From Pseudomonadales bacterium (lineage in GTDB: Bacteria; Pseudomonadota; Gammaproteobacteria; Pseudomonadales; UBA5518): 64,000 nt of DNA. The stretch covers positions 1-64,000 of the forward strand of contig JACKOP010000002.1 of assembly GCA_024234165.1 (NCBI GenBank), read 5' to 3'. The position numbers were made by a program, and so were the translations under genes. Under the pieces are notes generated by a model. The model saw nothing but the letters and a program-made list of their open reading frames with translations, ran no database searches and was not told where the DNA came from. Below are positions 18,044 to 27,231 of this stretch, piece by piece. Each line of letters begins with the position of its first letter. Position 1 is the stretch's first letter.

Positions 18044-19071
18044 CCCTTGATCGCCCGTACCAGGCGCGCTCGCAGTTCGAGATCGCCCGCGTAGATCACC
18101 GGGCTGACCCGATCGGCCCAGCCCGCACAGCGTGCGCGCAACCGCTCGCCGACTTCCTCGGGCGAACCGTGCACCACGACCTCGTTCACCAGTTCGTCGC
18201 TCAGCAGTTCGCCCATCTCTGCCCACTTGCCCTGCTTCGACAGCAGATTCAGCCGCTGCTGCAGATCCCCCCAGCCGTGTGCGTCGAGCACCGGTCGGTA
18301 CGCTGGTGTGGATGCGTAGAACGCCACCTGCCCGCGCGCCTGCCGAAGGTTGTGTTCGCACTCCTTGCGATCGAGCCCGGTGGCGACGATCACCTGGCAC
18401 GATACCGCGCGTGCCGCACGCGGCGCACCGGCGCGTGCGATGCCGCGTTCGAACGCTGGCAGCACCTCGCTCGCAATGAAGTGCGGGGTCGCGAACGGAT
18501 GCACCAGCAGCCCGTCGCCGACCTCGCCGGCCACCTCGAGCATCTGCGGCCCGACCGCAGCGAGGTAGACCGGAGGCAGCCCGTGCGGGTTCGGCCCTGG
18601 CGTGAACACCGGTGTCATCAGCGTGTGGGTGTAGAACTCGCCACGGAAATCGAGCCCCGTACCGTTCTGCCAGCAGTCCCAGATTGCGCGCAGTGCAAGC
18701 ACGAACTCGCGCATGCGTCGCGCCGGATGCGACCACGCTGCGCTGAAGCGCTTTTCGATATGGGCGCGCACCTGCGACCCGATGCCCAGGATGAAACGCC
18801 CGCCCGACATCAGTTGCAGATCGTAGCCAAGGTTCGCGAGCAGCATCGGGTTACGCGCGAACGCCACCGCGATGCCGGTGGTGAGCTGCAGACGGCTGGT
18901 GGTACCCGCTGCGACTGCGAGCGGCAGGAACGGATCGTGCCGCCCTTCGAAGGTATACGCGCCGTCGTAGCCCATCTCCTCGAGCCCGCGGGCCAGTGGT
19001 CCGGCGTCGTTCGGGTTCGAGACCAGCAGGCTGGCGTCGACCTTGAGTCCGGCATCGCGTGCGCTGTGCAT
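18040..19071 (-). CDS. LLM class F420-dependent-type oxidoreductase
   Basis: A 343-residue luciferase-like TIM-barrel protein: LKVDASLLVSNPNDAG, then YDGAYTFEGRHDPFLPLA, FARNPMLLANLGYDLQLMSG and IWDCWQNGT. This pattern matches the subgroup described as TIGR03617-type F420-dependent oxidoreductases. Whether F420 or FMN is the cofactor cannot be seen; no F420 biosynthesis gene is in the window. The ATG at 19071 begins the conserved protein. Coupled to the downstream hydrolase by ATGA. Confidence 0.8.
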   Translation of the reverse strand: MHSARDAGLKVDASLLVSNPNDAGPLARGLEEMGYDGAYTFEGRHDPFLPLAVAAGTTSRLQLTTGIAVAFARNPMLLANLGYDLQLMSGGRFILGIGSQVRAHIEKRFSAAWSHPARRMREFVLALRAIWDCWQNGTGLDFRGEFYTHTLMTPVFTPGPNPHGLPPVYLAAVGPQMLEVAGEVGDGLLVHPFATPHFIASEVLPAFERGIARAGAPRAARAVSCQVIVATGLDRKECEHNLRQARGQVAFYASTPAYRPVLDAHGWGDLQQRLNLLSKQGKWAEMGELLSDELVNEVVVHGSPEEVGERLRARCAGWADRVSPVIYAGDLELRARLVRAIKG

Positions 19072-19120
19072 GGCAAGTGGATCTCCCGTCACTGTCGATG
19101 GAACTCGTGCAACCCGCGCT

Positions 19121-20059
19121 TCAGGAGTCCGCCGCCAGGTGCGCGTGGTAGTCGTGCAGGATCGGCCCCCACCATTCGCCGATCTCGTGCTGCACTGCCG
19201 GCGGACACGGCGCAACGGTGTGGATTGCCACGCGATGGCTCGCGAGTTCGAACAGGTGTCGCGTCGACGCGGGAAGCTTCAGCATTTGCTCCAGCATCGG
19301 CGTCAGCCACAGCGAGTGGGTGACGTGGTACTGGTCGATCAGCGCCAGCGCCCACTGCGGATCGAAACGCTCCATCACGATCACGGTGGCGCCGTAGCGC
19401 TGCATCGCCATGCAGAAGCCGAGTGATGCCTCGGCATGCAGTGGCGCCGTGCACAGGAACACGCAATCGGCGCAAAAATCGTACTGTGCGCCGATCAGTT
19501 GCACGAAGGACGGCAGCTCCTCGATCGGTCGGGAATTCAACCGGGCCCGGATTGCTCCCGGCACCCCACCGCCTTCCCGCACATACACCAGCTCGGCACC
19601 CGAACTTTCATCGGACAGTCGCTCGGCGGGAAAACGCGCACTGCTCGATTCGTAGTCGCGCCAGCCGTCGATGCGGCCCTCGACCGCAAAGCGCTCCACG
19701 CCGGTACCAAGCAGTGTCGCCAGCCGGGCCGCCTGCGCCCGCTGCGAGGCCGACAGGAACAGCGCCCGCGCTCCGGAGTCGCGTACGAACCACGCGATGT
19801 CTGCGGCCTCCAGCGTGCTGGCGATGCAGGTGTAATGCAGCCCGGCACGCTGTGCCGCCCAGCACAGCTCGAAATAATGCGGATTGTTGTCCATGCAGAT
19901 CGCAACGGTGTTGCCGCTGCCAATGTCGAGTCCGCGCAGCATCTGGGCACAGCGCCGGCTGCGTTCCTCGAGTCGTGCGTAGCTCACGGTGATGCCGCTT
20001 GCGGCCATCACGCAGGCAGGCCTGTCGGGTCGCGCAACCGCGTGCACGCAGGGATGCAC
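19121..20059 (-). CDS. Truncated AMP-binding acyl-CoA synthetase-like protein, probably inactive
   Basis: 312 residues starting with GTG: VHPCVHAVARPDRPACVMAA is the normal N-terminus of a medium-chain acyl-CoA synthetase of about 510-540 residues. The protein stops at WWGPILHDYHAHLAADS, where family members continue with the YYGGTEG-type motif, so the whole C-terminal lid and catalytic lysine are missing. The ATP-binding loop expected as SSGTTGRPKGV reads VREGGGVPGAIRA. Adenylation should be lost. The reading frame is otherwise clean, so it is either a decaying gene or a protein recruited for another role. Confidence 0.75.
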   Translation of the reverse strand: MHPCVHAVARPDRPACVMAASGITVSYARLEERSRRCAQMLRGLDIGSGNTVAICMDNNPHYFELCWAAQRAGLHYTCIASTLEAADIAWFVRDSGARALFLSASQRAQAARLATLLGTGVERFAVEGRIDGWRDYESSSARFPAERLSDESSGAELVYVREGGGVPGAIRARLNSRPIEELPSFVQLIGAQYDFCADCVFLCTAPLHAEASLGFCMAMQRYGATVIVMERFDPQWALALIDQYHVTHSLWLTPMLEQMLKLPASTRHLFELASHRVAIHTVAPCPPAVQHEIGEWWGPILHDYHAHLAADS

Positions 20060-20062
20060 GCC

Positions 20063-20452
20063 TCAGTGCTCCACACTGCGCGGCGTGGCTGCGCCGAACC
20101 ACTGCAGCATCCGCTGACGCGCCTTCTCTTTCACGGCATCGTCGACGTAGGCAGCAACCGTCAGCAACGCAGCGCTGAGGGCGGCCAGGTCGTCCGCATA
20201 ACCGGTGAACGGCGTGAGGTCGGGGATCGCATCCAGCGGCAGGATGAAATAGGCAAGCGCCGCGTAGATGGTGGCCTTGGCCCAGCGCGGCACGTCGGGA
20301 CGCTGTGACGCGTAATACAGCCACAGCGCCTTCTCGACCACCTCACGCCCGGCGGCGAGCGCGCTGCGCGAGAGCTTCTGCCACAGCCGTGGTTCGGAGT
20401 ACGTGGCCTCCTCACGGCCGAGGAATTCCGCCACCGGGGCCCGACGCGCCAT
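20063..20452 (-). CDS. DUF1232 (YkvA-type) membrane protein
   Basis: 129 residues. The DUF1232 core is ATIYAALAYFILPLDAIPDLTP, then FTGYADDLAALSAAL, usually one or two membrane-associated helices. Function unknown. It lies 3 bp from the truncated synthetase gene and 1 bp from the SDR, so it is part of the same transcript. Confidence 0.8.
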   Translation of the reverse strand: MARRAPVAEFLGREEATYSEPRLWQKLSRSALAAGREVVEKALWLYYASQRPDVPRWAKATIYAALAYFILPLDAIPDLTPFTGYADDLAALSAALLTVAAYVDDAVKEKARQRMLQWFGAATPRSVEH

Positions 20453-20453
20453 C

Positions 20454-21203
20454 TCAGCTCACCGTCTGTCCGCCGTCGATGGTCAGCGACTCGCCGGTCA
20501 CGAAGCGCGCCTCGTCGCAGGCGAGGTAGGCGACCGCAGCCGCGATCTCCTCCGGCTCGCCCATCGGCTGCACCAGCGAGGACAGTCGTCCGAACAGCTC
20601 GCCGTCGACGTCCTGCGGTATGCGCACATGGTGCGTCAGCGGCGTGCTGACTCCACCCGGACAGACCGCGTTGACGCGCACGCCCTGCTTCGCGAACTCG
20701 ACCGCAAGCGCCTTCGTGAGCAGGTTCAGACCACCTTTGCTGGCGCAATACGGCGTGTTGCACACCTGCCCCACCAGCGCCGCCGTCGAGGCGATGTTCA
20801 CGATGTTGCCGCGTGTGCGCAGCAGGTGCGGCATTGCCGCACGCGACAGGTAGAAAGGCCCGGAGAGATTGATCCCGATCATCCGCTCCCATACCTCGTC
20901 GCTGACCTCGTCGAGGCGATACAGCCCCGCGATGCCCGCGACGTTGCACAGTATGTCGAGCTTGCCGAGTGCCGCGACGGCCGCTTCGACTGCCGCGTTG
21001 CATGCAGCCGACTGCCGGACGTCGAGCAGTTGTGAATGGTGTCCGCTACCTTCGAGCAGCGCCATCGTCTCCGCCAGACCGGCTGCATTGATGTCGCTTA
21101 TCGAGACGCACGCCCCCTCGGCTGCCAACCGGCGCGCGGTGGCGCGCCCTATGCCTGAGCCCGCTCCGGTCACCATCGCTGCCTTGCCTTCGAACCTGCG
21201 CAT
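20454..21203 (-). CDS. SDR family oxidoreductase
   Basis: 249 residues from the ATG at 21203 (MRRFEGKAAMVTGAGSGIGR). Classical SDR motifs: TGAGSGIG, CNVAGIAG (NAG position), the Ser in IVNIASTAALV, YCASKGGLNLL (YxxxK) and the PG motif AVCPGGVSTPL. It most likely oxidises or reduces a hydroxyacyl or alcohol intermediate of the surrounding pathway. Confidence 0.87.
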   Translation of the reverse strand: MRRFEGKAAMVTGAGSGIGRATARRLAAEGACVSISDINAAGLAETMALLEGSGHHSQLLDVRQSAACNAAVEAAVAALGKLDILCNVAGIAGLYRLDEVSDEVWERMIGINLSGPFYLSRAAMPHLLRTRGNIVNIASTAALVGQVCNTPYCASKGGLNLLTKALAVEFAKQGVRVNAVCPGGVSTPLTHHVRIPQDVDGELFGRLSSLVQPMGEPEEIAAAVAYLACDEARFVTGESLTIDGGQTVS

Positions 21204-21229
21204 ATCGTTTGTCTCCCTTGCCGTGTGAT

Positions 21230-22105
21230 TCAGCGTGCGGGCGCGATCACTGCATCGGCGAAGCGTGCGATCGCATCGAGTCGTGTGGCAAGCCCGGCCG
21301 CCGGGCCGTGCGCTGCGAGCCACGGTGCACAGATCATGTCGGTGACACCGATGTCGGCGAGCTGAGCGCAGGTATCGGCGTCGGCCGCACGCGGCATGAA
21401 CTTGTATTCGAAATCCCCGCTGCGGCGACCGTAGTCGCCGCGATAACCCTCGACGCGCCGGATCGATGCAGCGAGCTGCGCGAAATCGCAGAGCGGGTTT
21501 TCCCAGCCGATGTAGCCGTCACCCAGGCGCGCCACGCGACGCAGCACCGGCTCGGCGAAGCCACCGATATAGATCGGTACCGGACGCGCAGGCACGGGCG
21601 CGATCTGCAGCGGCGGAAAATCGTGGAAGTGTCCGTGATACTCGTACATCCCGCCGGCGAGCAGGCCGCGGATGATCTCGATCATCTCCGCCGTGCGCGG
21701 GCCGCGACGCGTCCACTCGCGCCCCAGCACCTCGAAGTCCTCCGGTGTCGGGCTGAGGCCCACACCCAGCGCCACGCGCTCGCCCGACAGCACCGCGCAG
21801 GAACTCAACTGCTTGGCGACCAGCAGCGGGTCACGTACCGCGAGCTTCAGCACCGACGGATAGAATCCGATCCGCTCGGTGGCGCCAGCCATCGTCGCGA
21901 TCAGTGCCCAGGGGTCGAGAAACGGTGTCTCCGGTCCCCACGGCAGACTGCCGTCCGCGGTGTACGGATACGGAGCCGAGGTCCTGCGGTGGTGGAACAG
22001 CTCGTCGGGCACGCAGACTGCGTCCCAGCCAGCCGCCTCGGCGGCACGCGCCAACGGCACATACCAGGACGCAGCGCAGGAGCCTGCTGCCAGCGTGAAA
22101 CGCAT
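21230..22105 (-). CDS. LLM class flavin-dependent oxidoreductase
   Basis: 291 residues: MRFTLAAGSCAASWYVPLAR, then AAGWDAVCVPDELF, TERIGFYPSV, GERVALGVGLSPTPEDFEV and PVPIYIGGFAEPVLRR. This is a luciferase-like flavin oxidoreductase, the second in the cluster. The ATG at 22105 has GGGG seven bases upstream; a GTG two codons earlier is the alternative. Followed upstream by a SnoaL-like gene 18 bp away. Confidence 0.8.
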   Translation of the reverse strand: MRFTLAAGSCAASWYVPLARAAEAAGWDAVCVPDELFHHRRTSAPYPYTADGSLPWGPETPFLDPWALIATMAGATERIGFYPSVLKLAVRDPLLVAKQLSSCAVLSGERVALGVGLSPTPEDFEVLGREWTRRGPRTAEMIEIIRGLLAGGMYEYHGHFHDFPPLQIAPVPARPVPIYIGGFAEPVLRRVARLGDGYIGWENPLCDFAQLAASIRRVEGYRGDYGRRSGDFEYKFMPRAADADTCAQLADIGVTDMICAPWLAAHGPAAGLATRLDAIARFADAVIAPAR

Positions 22106-22123
22106 CGACACGCCCCGGTTCGC

Positions 22124-22579
22124 CTATTTGTCCGACGGTATGAAGTGCGCCGGCACGTTGTAGGCGTAGCCGCGCTCCTCGACACGCTCGGCGATGCGCC
22201 AGCCCTGCGCGGTGCGCGCCAGGCGATCGACGTACCACAGTCCGTAGAACGCGATCTGGGTACCGCCCGCCGGCAACGGGATCTCCATCGGGTTATGGCA
22301 CATGGTGCGGGCGTGGGCAGTATCGCCGTCGATCCATACGCGGCTGTTCGCAATCATGTGCTGGGTGGCCGGGAAATACGGCATCACGCGCTTCAGGTAG
22401 TCCTTGATCTCGGCAACCGAGCCGCGCGCTCCGCCAAGCGCGGTGTAGTCGATCAGGGCGTCCGGCGTGAAGAGGTGGTCGAACTGGTCGAAATCCTTCG
22501 CGTCGACCGCGCTGCAATAGTCGATCAGCAGATTGTTGATCTCGAGCCGGTCGGAAATTTCCCGGATGTCCATGGCCAT
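22124..22579 (-). CDS. SnoaL-like nuclear transport factor 2 family protein
   Basis: 151 residues: IREISDRLEINNLLIDYCSA, then FDHLFTPDALIDYTALGG, HMIANSRVWIDGD and YVDRLARTAQGWRI. An NTF2-fold protein like those found with aromatic and steroid catabolic genes, possibly a dehydratase or isomerase. It opens the minus-strand run that is divergent from the AMP-binding gene. Confidence 0.8.
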   Translation of the reverse strand: MAMDIREISDRLEINNLLIDYCSAVDAKDFDQFDHLFTPDALIDYTALGGARGSVAEIKDYLKRVMPYFPATQHMIANSRVWIDGDTAHARTMCHNPMEIPLPAGGTQIAFYGLWYVDRLARTAQGWRIAERVEERGYAYNVPAHFIPSDK

Positions 22580-22764
22580 CGATGATGCTCCTGTCGGGTC
22601 GCCGCGGGAGCGGGATCATCGCACGCCCGGCGGTGCGCCTGCCAGACTCGGACGCGGACTCGGGCACACAGACACTCGGACGCAGAAAACGGTACGGACG
22701 CCGTGCTCCGGCGAATCTTGCCGCATCGTCATGCCGGCCCTGTCTGGATTTGCTGCGGCCTGCA

Positions 22765-22770
22765 TATAAT
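22765..22770 (+). promoter_or_regulatory. Putative -10 element (TATAAT) of the ligase-carboxyltransferase operon
   Basis: An exact TATAAT, with TG three bases upstream, lies 33 bp before the proposed GTG start in a GC-rich divergent spacer (22580-22802). No convincing TTGACA is found 17 bp upstream, so the promoter is tentative. Confidence 0.4.
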
Positions 22771-22802
22771 GCCGGCCGAACCGCACCGCTATGGAGGCAA
22801 AG

Positions 22803-24515
22803 GTGGATCCTTACAAGCACAAAGTCGACACCTGTTATGCACAGCTCACCGGGCCGGGAGCACCGTTCGAACTCGTCACCGAGACGATCAACGGACAGCC
22901 GCTGCGCGTCTTTCGCAACGCACCGCGCACGCTGCGCGAGCTCTACGCTCCGACCTACGCCCATGGCGACAAGGAATTCGTGGTCTACGAGGGCGAACGC
23001 TGGAGCTTCGCACGCGTGCTGGGCACCGCGAACGCGATCGCCCACCGGCTCGTGCACCGCAACGGCGTGCGCAAGGGCGACCGCGTTGCGATCGCGATGC
23101 GCAACTGCCCGCAATGGATGGCGGCCTATATCGGCATCACCAGCGCCGGGGCCGTGGTGGTGCCACTGAACAGCTGGGGGCGCGGGCCCGAACTCGAGTT
23201 CGCGCTGGTCGATGCCGGAGCGAAGGTCGTGTTCTGCGATCGCCAGCGCCACGATTACGTGGCAGAGCGGGCCGAGGCGCTCGGGCTGACGCTGATCGTG
23301 GCATTGGCCGGGGCCCAGCCGTTGCCTGCAGGATCGCTGCACTTCGAGGACTACATCGAGGGTGCCGAAAACGCGCCGCTGCCCGATGTAGACATCTCCC
23401 CCGACGACCTCGCGGTGATCGCATACACCTCGGGAACCACCGGCAACCCGAAGGGCGCGGCATCGACGCATCGTGCGGTCTGCCAGACGATCACCTGCTT
23501 CGAATGTTCTGCCGCAGCGCAGGGCATGGCGAACCAGGAGGTGATCGCCGCGATGATGGCCAGGGGCTTCGAGCCGAGCAGTCTGCTTGCCGTGCCGCTG
23601 TTCCACGTCAGCGGCTGCTACGCCGTGTTCATGACCTCGCTGCGCGCCGGACGACGCATCGTGATCATGTACAAATGGGACGTGGACCAGGCCTTGCAAC
23701 TGATCGAGCAGGAGCGCCTGACGACCTTCACCGCCGCGCCTTCGATGCTGATGGACCTGCTCGAATCACCGAACTTCGAGCACCACGACATGAGCAGCCT
23801 GTTCGCGGTGGGTGCCGGTGGTGCTGCCACGCCAGCCAAGATCGGGCTGCTGATGGCGCGCCGCATCAAGGACGCGATGCCGGGAACCGGCTGGGGCCTG
23901 ACGGAAACCAACGGTCTGGGCAGCTCCTTCGGCGGTGCGGCCTTCCACGAGCACGTCTCGAGTGCCGGCTACGTGCAGCCGATCATCGATCTGTCGTTCC
24001 GCGACGAGGAAGGGGCGGAACTGCCTCCCGGAGAGCCGGGCATCATCTGGATGCGCAGCGTGTGCCTGGCCAACGGCTACTGGAACCGTCCGGATGCCAC
24101 CGCCAAGGAATTTCGCGACGGCTGGTTCAACAGCGGTGACATCGGCTATCTCAGTGCCGACGGCTACCTGTACCTGACCGATCGCGCGAAGGACATGCTG
24201 ATCCGCGGCGGCGAGAACATCTACCCGCTGGAGATCGAGAAGACGCTGATGGACGCACCCGAGGTCCTCGAGACGGTCGGCTTCGGCGTCCCGGACGAAC
24301 AGATGGGCGAAGAGCTCGCGCTGGTCGTACGCCTGAAGGAGCCCGGCTCGCTCGACGCCGCGCAGGTGCGCAGTTTCCTTGCTGCCCGCCTCGCCGGGTT
24401 CAAGGTGCCGCGCTACATCGAGATCACCGACGAGCCGCTGCCGCGCAACGCCACCCACAAGGTGCTGAAGAAGGACGTACGACAGGCATTCCTGGCCGCG
24501 CACGGCAAGCTCTGA
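22803..24515 (+). CDS. Class I adenylate-forming acyl-CoA ligase
   Basis: 570 residues. P-loop IAYTSGTTGNPKGAA, motif GWGLTETNG, YLTDRAKDMLIRGGENIYP (hinge) and the C-terminal PRNATHKVLKKDVR lysine make this a complete, active-looking acyl-CoA synthetase. I favour the GTG at 22803 because GGAGG lies five bases upstream of it; the ATG at 22791 would place that GGAGG inside the coding sequence. Its stop overlaps the start of the carboxyltransferase by one base, suggesting activation and then carboxylation of the same acid. Confidence 0.87.
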   Translation: MDPYKHKVDTCYAQLTGPGAPFELVTETINGQPLRVFRNAPRTLRELYAPTYAHGDKEFVVYEGERWSFARVLGTANAIAHRLVHRNGVRKGDRVAIAMRNCPQWMAAYIGITSAGAVVVPLNSWGRGPELEFALVDAGAKVVFCDRQRHDYVAERAEALGLTLIVALAGAQPLPAGSLHFEDYIEGAENAPLPDVDISPDDLAVIAYTSGTTGNPKGAASTHRAVCQTITCFECSAAAQGMANQEVIAAMMARGFEPSSLLAVPLFHVSGCYAVFMTSLRAGRRIVIMYKWDVDQALQLIEQERLTTFTAAPSMLMDLLESPNFEHHDMSSLFAVGAGGAATPAKIGLLMARRIKDAMPGTGWGLTETNGLGSSFGGAAFHEHVSSAGYVQPIIDLSFRDEEGAELPPGEPGIIWMRSVCLANGYWNRPDATAKEFRDGWFNSGDIGYLSADGYLYLTDRAKDMLIRGGENIYPLEIEKTLMDAPEVLETVGFGVPDEQMGEELALVVRLKEPGSLDAAQVRSFLAARLAGFKVPRYIEITDEPLPRNATHKVLKKDVRQAFLAAHGKL

Positions 24516-26044
24516 TGGATCACGACGTTCCGCCCGACTGGCAGCCGCTGCTTGCGGAATTCGACTCCCGGCTCGCCACCGCGCGCGCGATGGGCGGCGA
24601 GGCGCGGCTGGCGAAGCTCGCGGCGGCGGGCCGGCTGAACGCACGTGAGCAGCTCGCCGCGCTGTGCGACGCAGACAGTTTCGTCGAACTCGGTACGCTG
24701 GCCGGTGGCATGGAACACGGCGGCCTGCCGGCTGCACCTGCAGACGCACTGGTTGGTGGACTCGCGCGCATCGACGGGCGTCCCGTCGTCGTCGGCGCGG
24801 AGGATTTCACCGTTCAGGGCGGATCGATCGGCTTCGCGACGCACGCCAAGCGGCTGCGTTTCGCGCGTATCGCGCTGCAGGAACGCGTACCGCTGGTGAT
24901 GCTGCTCGACGGCGCCGGCGAGCGTGCCAGCAATGCGCTGGCGCGCCATCCGTATGCACCGAACGACATGCAGGAACTCGCGCGCCTGTCGGGGCAGGTG
25001 CCGACGATCGCTGTCGTGACCGGCTCCTCGGCAGGACACGGTGCGATCACCGCACTGCTCAGTGATCTGGTGATCATGCTCGAGAAGGCGACGCTGTTCG
25101 CCGCCGGCCCCGCCCTGGTCGCTGCCGCAACCGGCGAGACGGTCTCCAAGGAGGACCTGGGAGGCGCACGCCTGCACGCCGCACGCAGCGGTGTGGCGCA
25201 CAACGTGGTCGCCGACGAACGCGAGGCTTTCGCGCTGATCCGCTCCTGGCTCGCGCTCATGCCCTCGAGTGCGTGGCAGTGGGCGCCGTCGCGCGCAGGC
25301 GATGACGGCGGCGAGCGGCGACTGGACGCGATCCTGCGCCTGATGCCACGCGATGCGCAGAAACCCTACGACATGCGTGCCGTGCTCCGCCTGCTGCTCG
25401 ACGACGGCGAAACGCTCGAAGTGCAGCCCCAGTTCGGGCGCTCGCTGCTCACCGTACTCGGGCGCCTGGGCGGCGAGACGGTGGCGGTGGTTGCCAACCA
25501 GCCGACCTTCCTCGCTGGTTCGATCGACCGCGACGCAGCCGACAAGGCCGCACGCTTCCTGCAGATCGCCGACGCGTTCAACCTGCCGGTGATCTTCCTC
25601 GCCGACAATCCCGGAATACTCTCGGGCAGCAAGGCGGAAGCCGTCGGCACGCTGCGCGCTGCCGCACGCATGTTCATGGCGCAGTCGCGGCTGCGCACGC
25701 CGAAGCTGCACGTGACGCTGCGCAAGGCCTACGGCTTCGGCAGTTCGATCATGGCGATGAACCCGTTCGACAACCAGACGCTGAGCCTGGCGTTCCCCGG
25801 GATTTCGCTCGGGGGCCTGCCTGCGGCAGGCGGTGCCGAGGCAGCCGGAATGGACGCCGAGGCGAGCCGGCGCATGCGCGAGGCGCAGTCGAGCGGGGCG
25901 TGGAGCGCCGGCGATACGCTGGCCTACGACGAGATCATCGACCCGCGCGAGTTGCGCAACGCGCTGCTCGCGGGCTTGCGCACCGCGCTGGCACGCCGTG
26001 CGCAAGCGCCATCGCCCGCCAGCCACGGAGGCATCTGGCCGTAG
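24515..26044 (+). CDS. Carboxyltransferase domain protein (acyl-CoA carboxylase beta-type)
   Basis: A 509-residue crotonase-fold carboxyltransferase: AAAGRLNAREQLAALCD, then GARLHAARSGVAHNVVAD, DNPGILSG and KAYGFGSSIMAMNPFDN. This is the biotin-dependent propionyl-, methylcrotonyl- or geranyl-CoA carboxylase beta type. No biotin carboxylase or biotin carrier gene lies nearby, so the partner must be elsewhere, or the protein acts as a biotin-independent decarboxylase. The final codons GGC ATC TGG CCG TAG run into the GTAG of the REP array, which supplies the stop. Confidence 0.85.
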   Translation: MDHDVPPDWQPLLAEFDSRLATARAMGGEARLAKLAAAGRLNAREQLAALCDADSFVELGTLAGGMEHGGLPAAPADALVGGLARIDGRPVVVGAEDFTVQGGSIGFATHAKRLRFARIALQERVPLVMLLDGAGERASNALARHPYAPNDMQELARLSGQVPTIAVVTGSSAGHGAITALLSDLVIMLEKATLFAAGPALVAAATGETVSKEDLGGARLHAARSGVAHNVVADEREAFALIRSWLALMPSSAWQWAPSRAGDDGGERRLDAILRLMPRDAQKPYDMRAVLRLLLDDGETLEVQPQFGRSLLTVLGRLGGETVAVVANQPTFLAGSIDRDAADKAARFLQIADAFNLPVIFLADNPGILSGSKAEAVGTLRAAARMFMAQSRLRTPKLHVTLRKAYGFGSSIMAMNPFDNQTLSLAFPGISLGGLPAAGGAEAAGMDAEASRRMREAQSSGAWSAGDTLAYDEIIDPRELRNALLAGLRTALARRAQAPSPASHGGIWP

Positions 26045-26446
26045 GTCGGATTTCAACCCGACATTGGCGTCGGCATGCATGCCGACCCACGGCGGATCCG
26101 CAAACCGTGGGTCGGGTTTCAACCCGACATTCGCGTCGGCATGAATGCCGACCCACGGCGGATCCGCGAACCGTAGGTCGGGTTTCAACCCGACATTCGT
26201 GTCGGCATGAATGCCGACCCACGGCGGATCCGCAAACCGTAGGTCGGGTTTCAACCCGACATTCGCGTCGGCATGAATGCCGACCCACGGCGGATCCGCA
26301 AACCGTAGGTCGGATTTCAATCCGACATTCGCGTCGGCATGAATGCCGACCCACGTCTAATGCGCGAACCGTAGGTCGGGTTTCAACCCGACATTCGCGT
26401 CGGCATGAATGCCGACCCACGGCGTAGGTCGGGTTTCAACCCGACG
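26041..26446. repeat. REP family A cluster 5: 66-bp tandem array
   Basis: GTCGG(G/A)TTT palindromes start at 26045, 26111, 26177, 26243, 26309 and 26375, exactly 66 bp apart, plus a last one at 26428. Each alternates with GTCGGCATGAATGCCGAC. Spacers (for example CCCACGGCGGATCCGC) are nearly identical, so this is a tandem duplication of one two-REP unit. It lies between convergent genes and holds the stop codons of both. Confidence 0.95.
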
Positions 26447-27215
26447 TGGCCCGAAAATCCACCGGCAGCCCGATGTGTTCGCGGAACACGAAATCGCGGT
26501 GTGCGAGCAGCTCCGGTTGCAGCGCCCCTGCCATCTCCGGATTCGTTGCGGAATACGCGTGGCGCATGTACTCCGGCATCGGGCACTCGGAGTCGGGCAA
26601 AGGTTGCAGCATCAGCGAAAACGCCGCCCAGTACAGATCCGCCGCGCTCAACGCATCGCCAACCAAATAGCGGCTGCCGCGCGCGAGTTGTGCTCGCAGT
26701 TCGCGCGCGAGGAACGACACGATGCGTACCACTTCCGCGCTGGCCCGCTCGGCCGATGCCTCGACACAACCGTAACGCCTTGCCATCGCCTGCGCACCGG
26801 GGTCAGCCTGGCCGGCCTGCACGATAGGCGCCAGCAACATCACGCGACGCTCCCAGCCTAGCCCTTGCCTGCCGATGATTTCGCGGGCGATCCCGAACAT
26901 GCGCACGCGCTCGGCCACGTCTGCGGGAATCAGCCGTGGCGACGGCGCCAGGCGTTCGGCGAGAAACAGGATTTCCAGCGAGTCGGTGCACGGCGGCTCA
27001 TCGTTCCACGCCAGCACCGGCGCCGAAACCTGTCCGGTCCAGCCACGCAGTTCGGCGTTCTCCGCGCCGACTTCCTGTGCGACTGCCAGATAATCCAGAC
27101 GCTTGATATCGACGATCGCCTTGGCTGCCACGCCCCACGGACCCGGCAGGCCCTTGCTCAGCACCAGACGCAGCCCGTCGGCACGTCTTCCTTCGTCCAC
27201 GCTCACGTAGCGCAC
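26436..27215 (-). CDS. Glutathione S-transferase-like protein
   Basis: 259 residues from the GTG at 27215. An N-terminal thioredoxin-like GST domain (RLVLSKGLPGPWGVAAKAI, then SAPVLAWNDEPPCTDSLEIL, the PV/S motif region) is followed by a helical GST C-domain (YLVGDALSAADLYWAAF). Glutathione conjugation or isomerisation in the catabolic region is possible. A run of nine G residues (minus strand) precedes the start. The C-terminal residues S-G and TGA are encoded by a REP palindrome. Confidence 0.75.
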   Translation of the reverse strand: MRYVSVDEGRRADGLRLVLSKGLPGPWGVAAKAIVDIKRLDYLAVAQEVGAENAELRGWTGQVSAPVLAWNDEPPCTDSLEILFLAERLAPSPRLIPADVAERVRMFGIAREIIGRQGLGWERRVMLLAPIVQAGQADPGAQAMARRYGCVEASAERASAEVVRIVSFLARELRAQLARGSRYLVGDALSAADLYWAAFSLMLQPLPDSECPMPEYMRHAYSATNPEMAGALQPELLAHRDFVFREHIGLPVDFRATSG

Positions 27216-27231
27216 GCAGTCACCCCCCCCC

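Noticed and set aside
17138..18736. Long 532-codon form of the alpha/beta hydrolase
   Set aside because: The N-terminal 231 codons overlap the luciferase-like gene in another frame; the real ATG is at 18043 in an ATGA overlap.
24413..26320. 635-codon minus-strand frame running through the 66-bp array
   Set aside because: 66 bp is 22 codons so the array stays open in several frames; the rest is antisense to the carboxyltransferase.
26041..26446. Regular repeat array resembling CRISPR
   Set aside because: Both repeat and spacer are conserved, units are palindromic REP pairs, and no cas gene is present.
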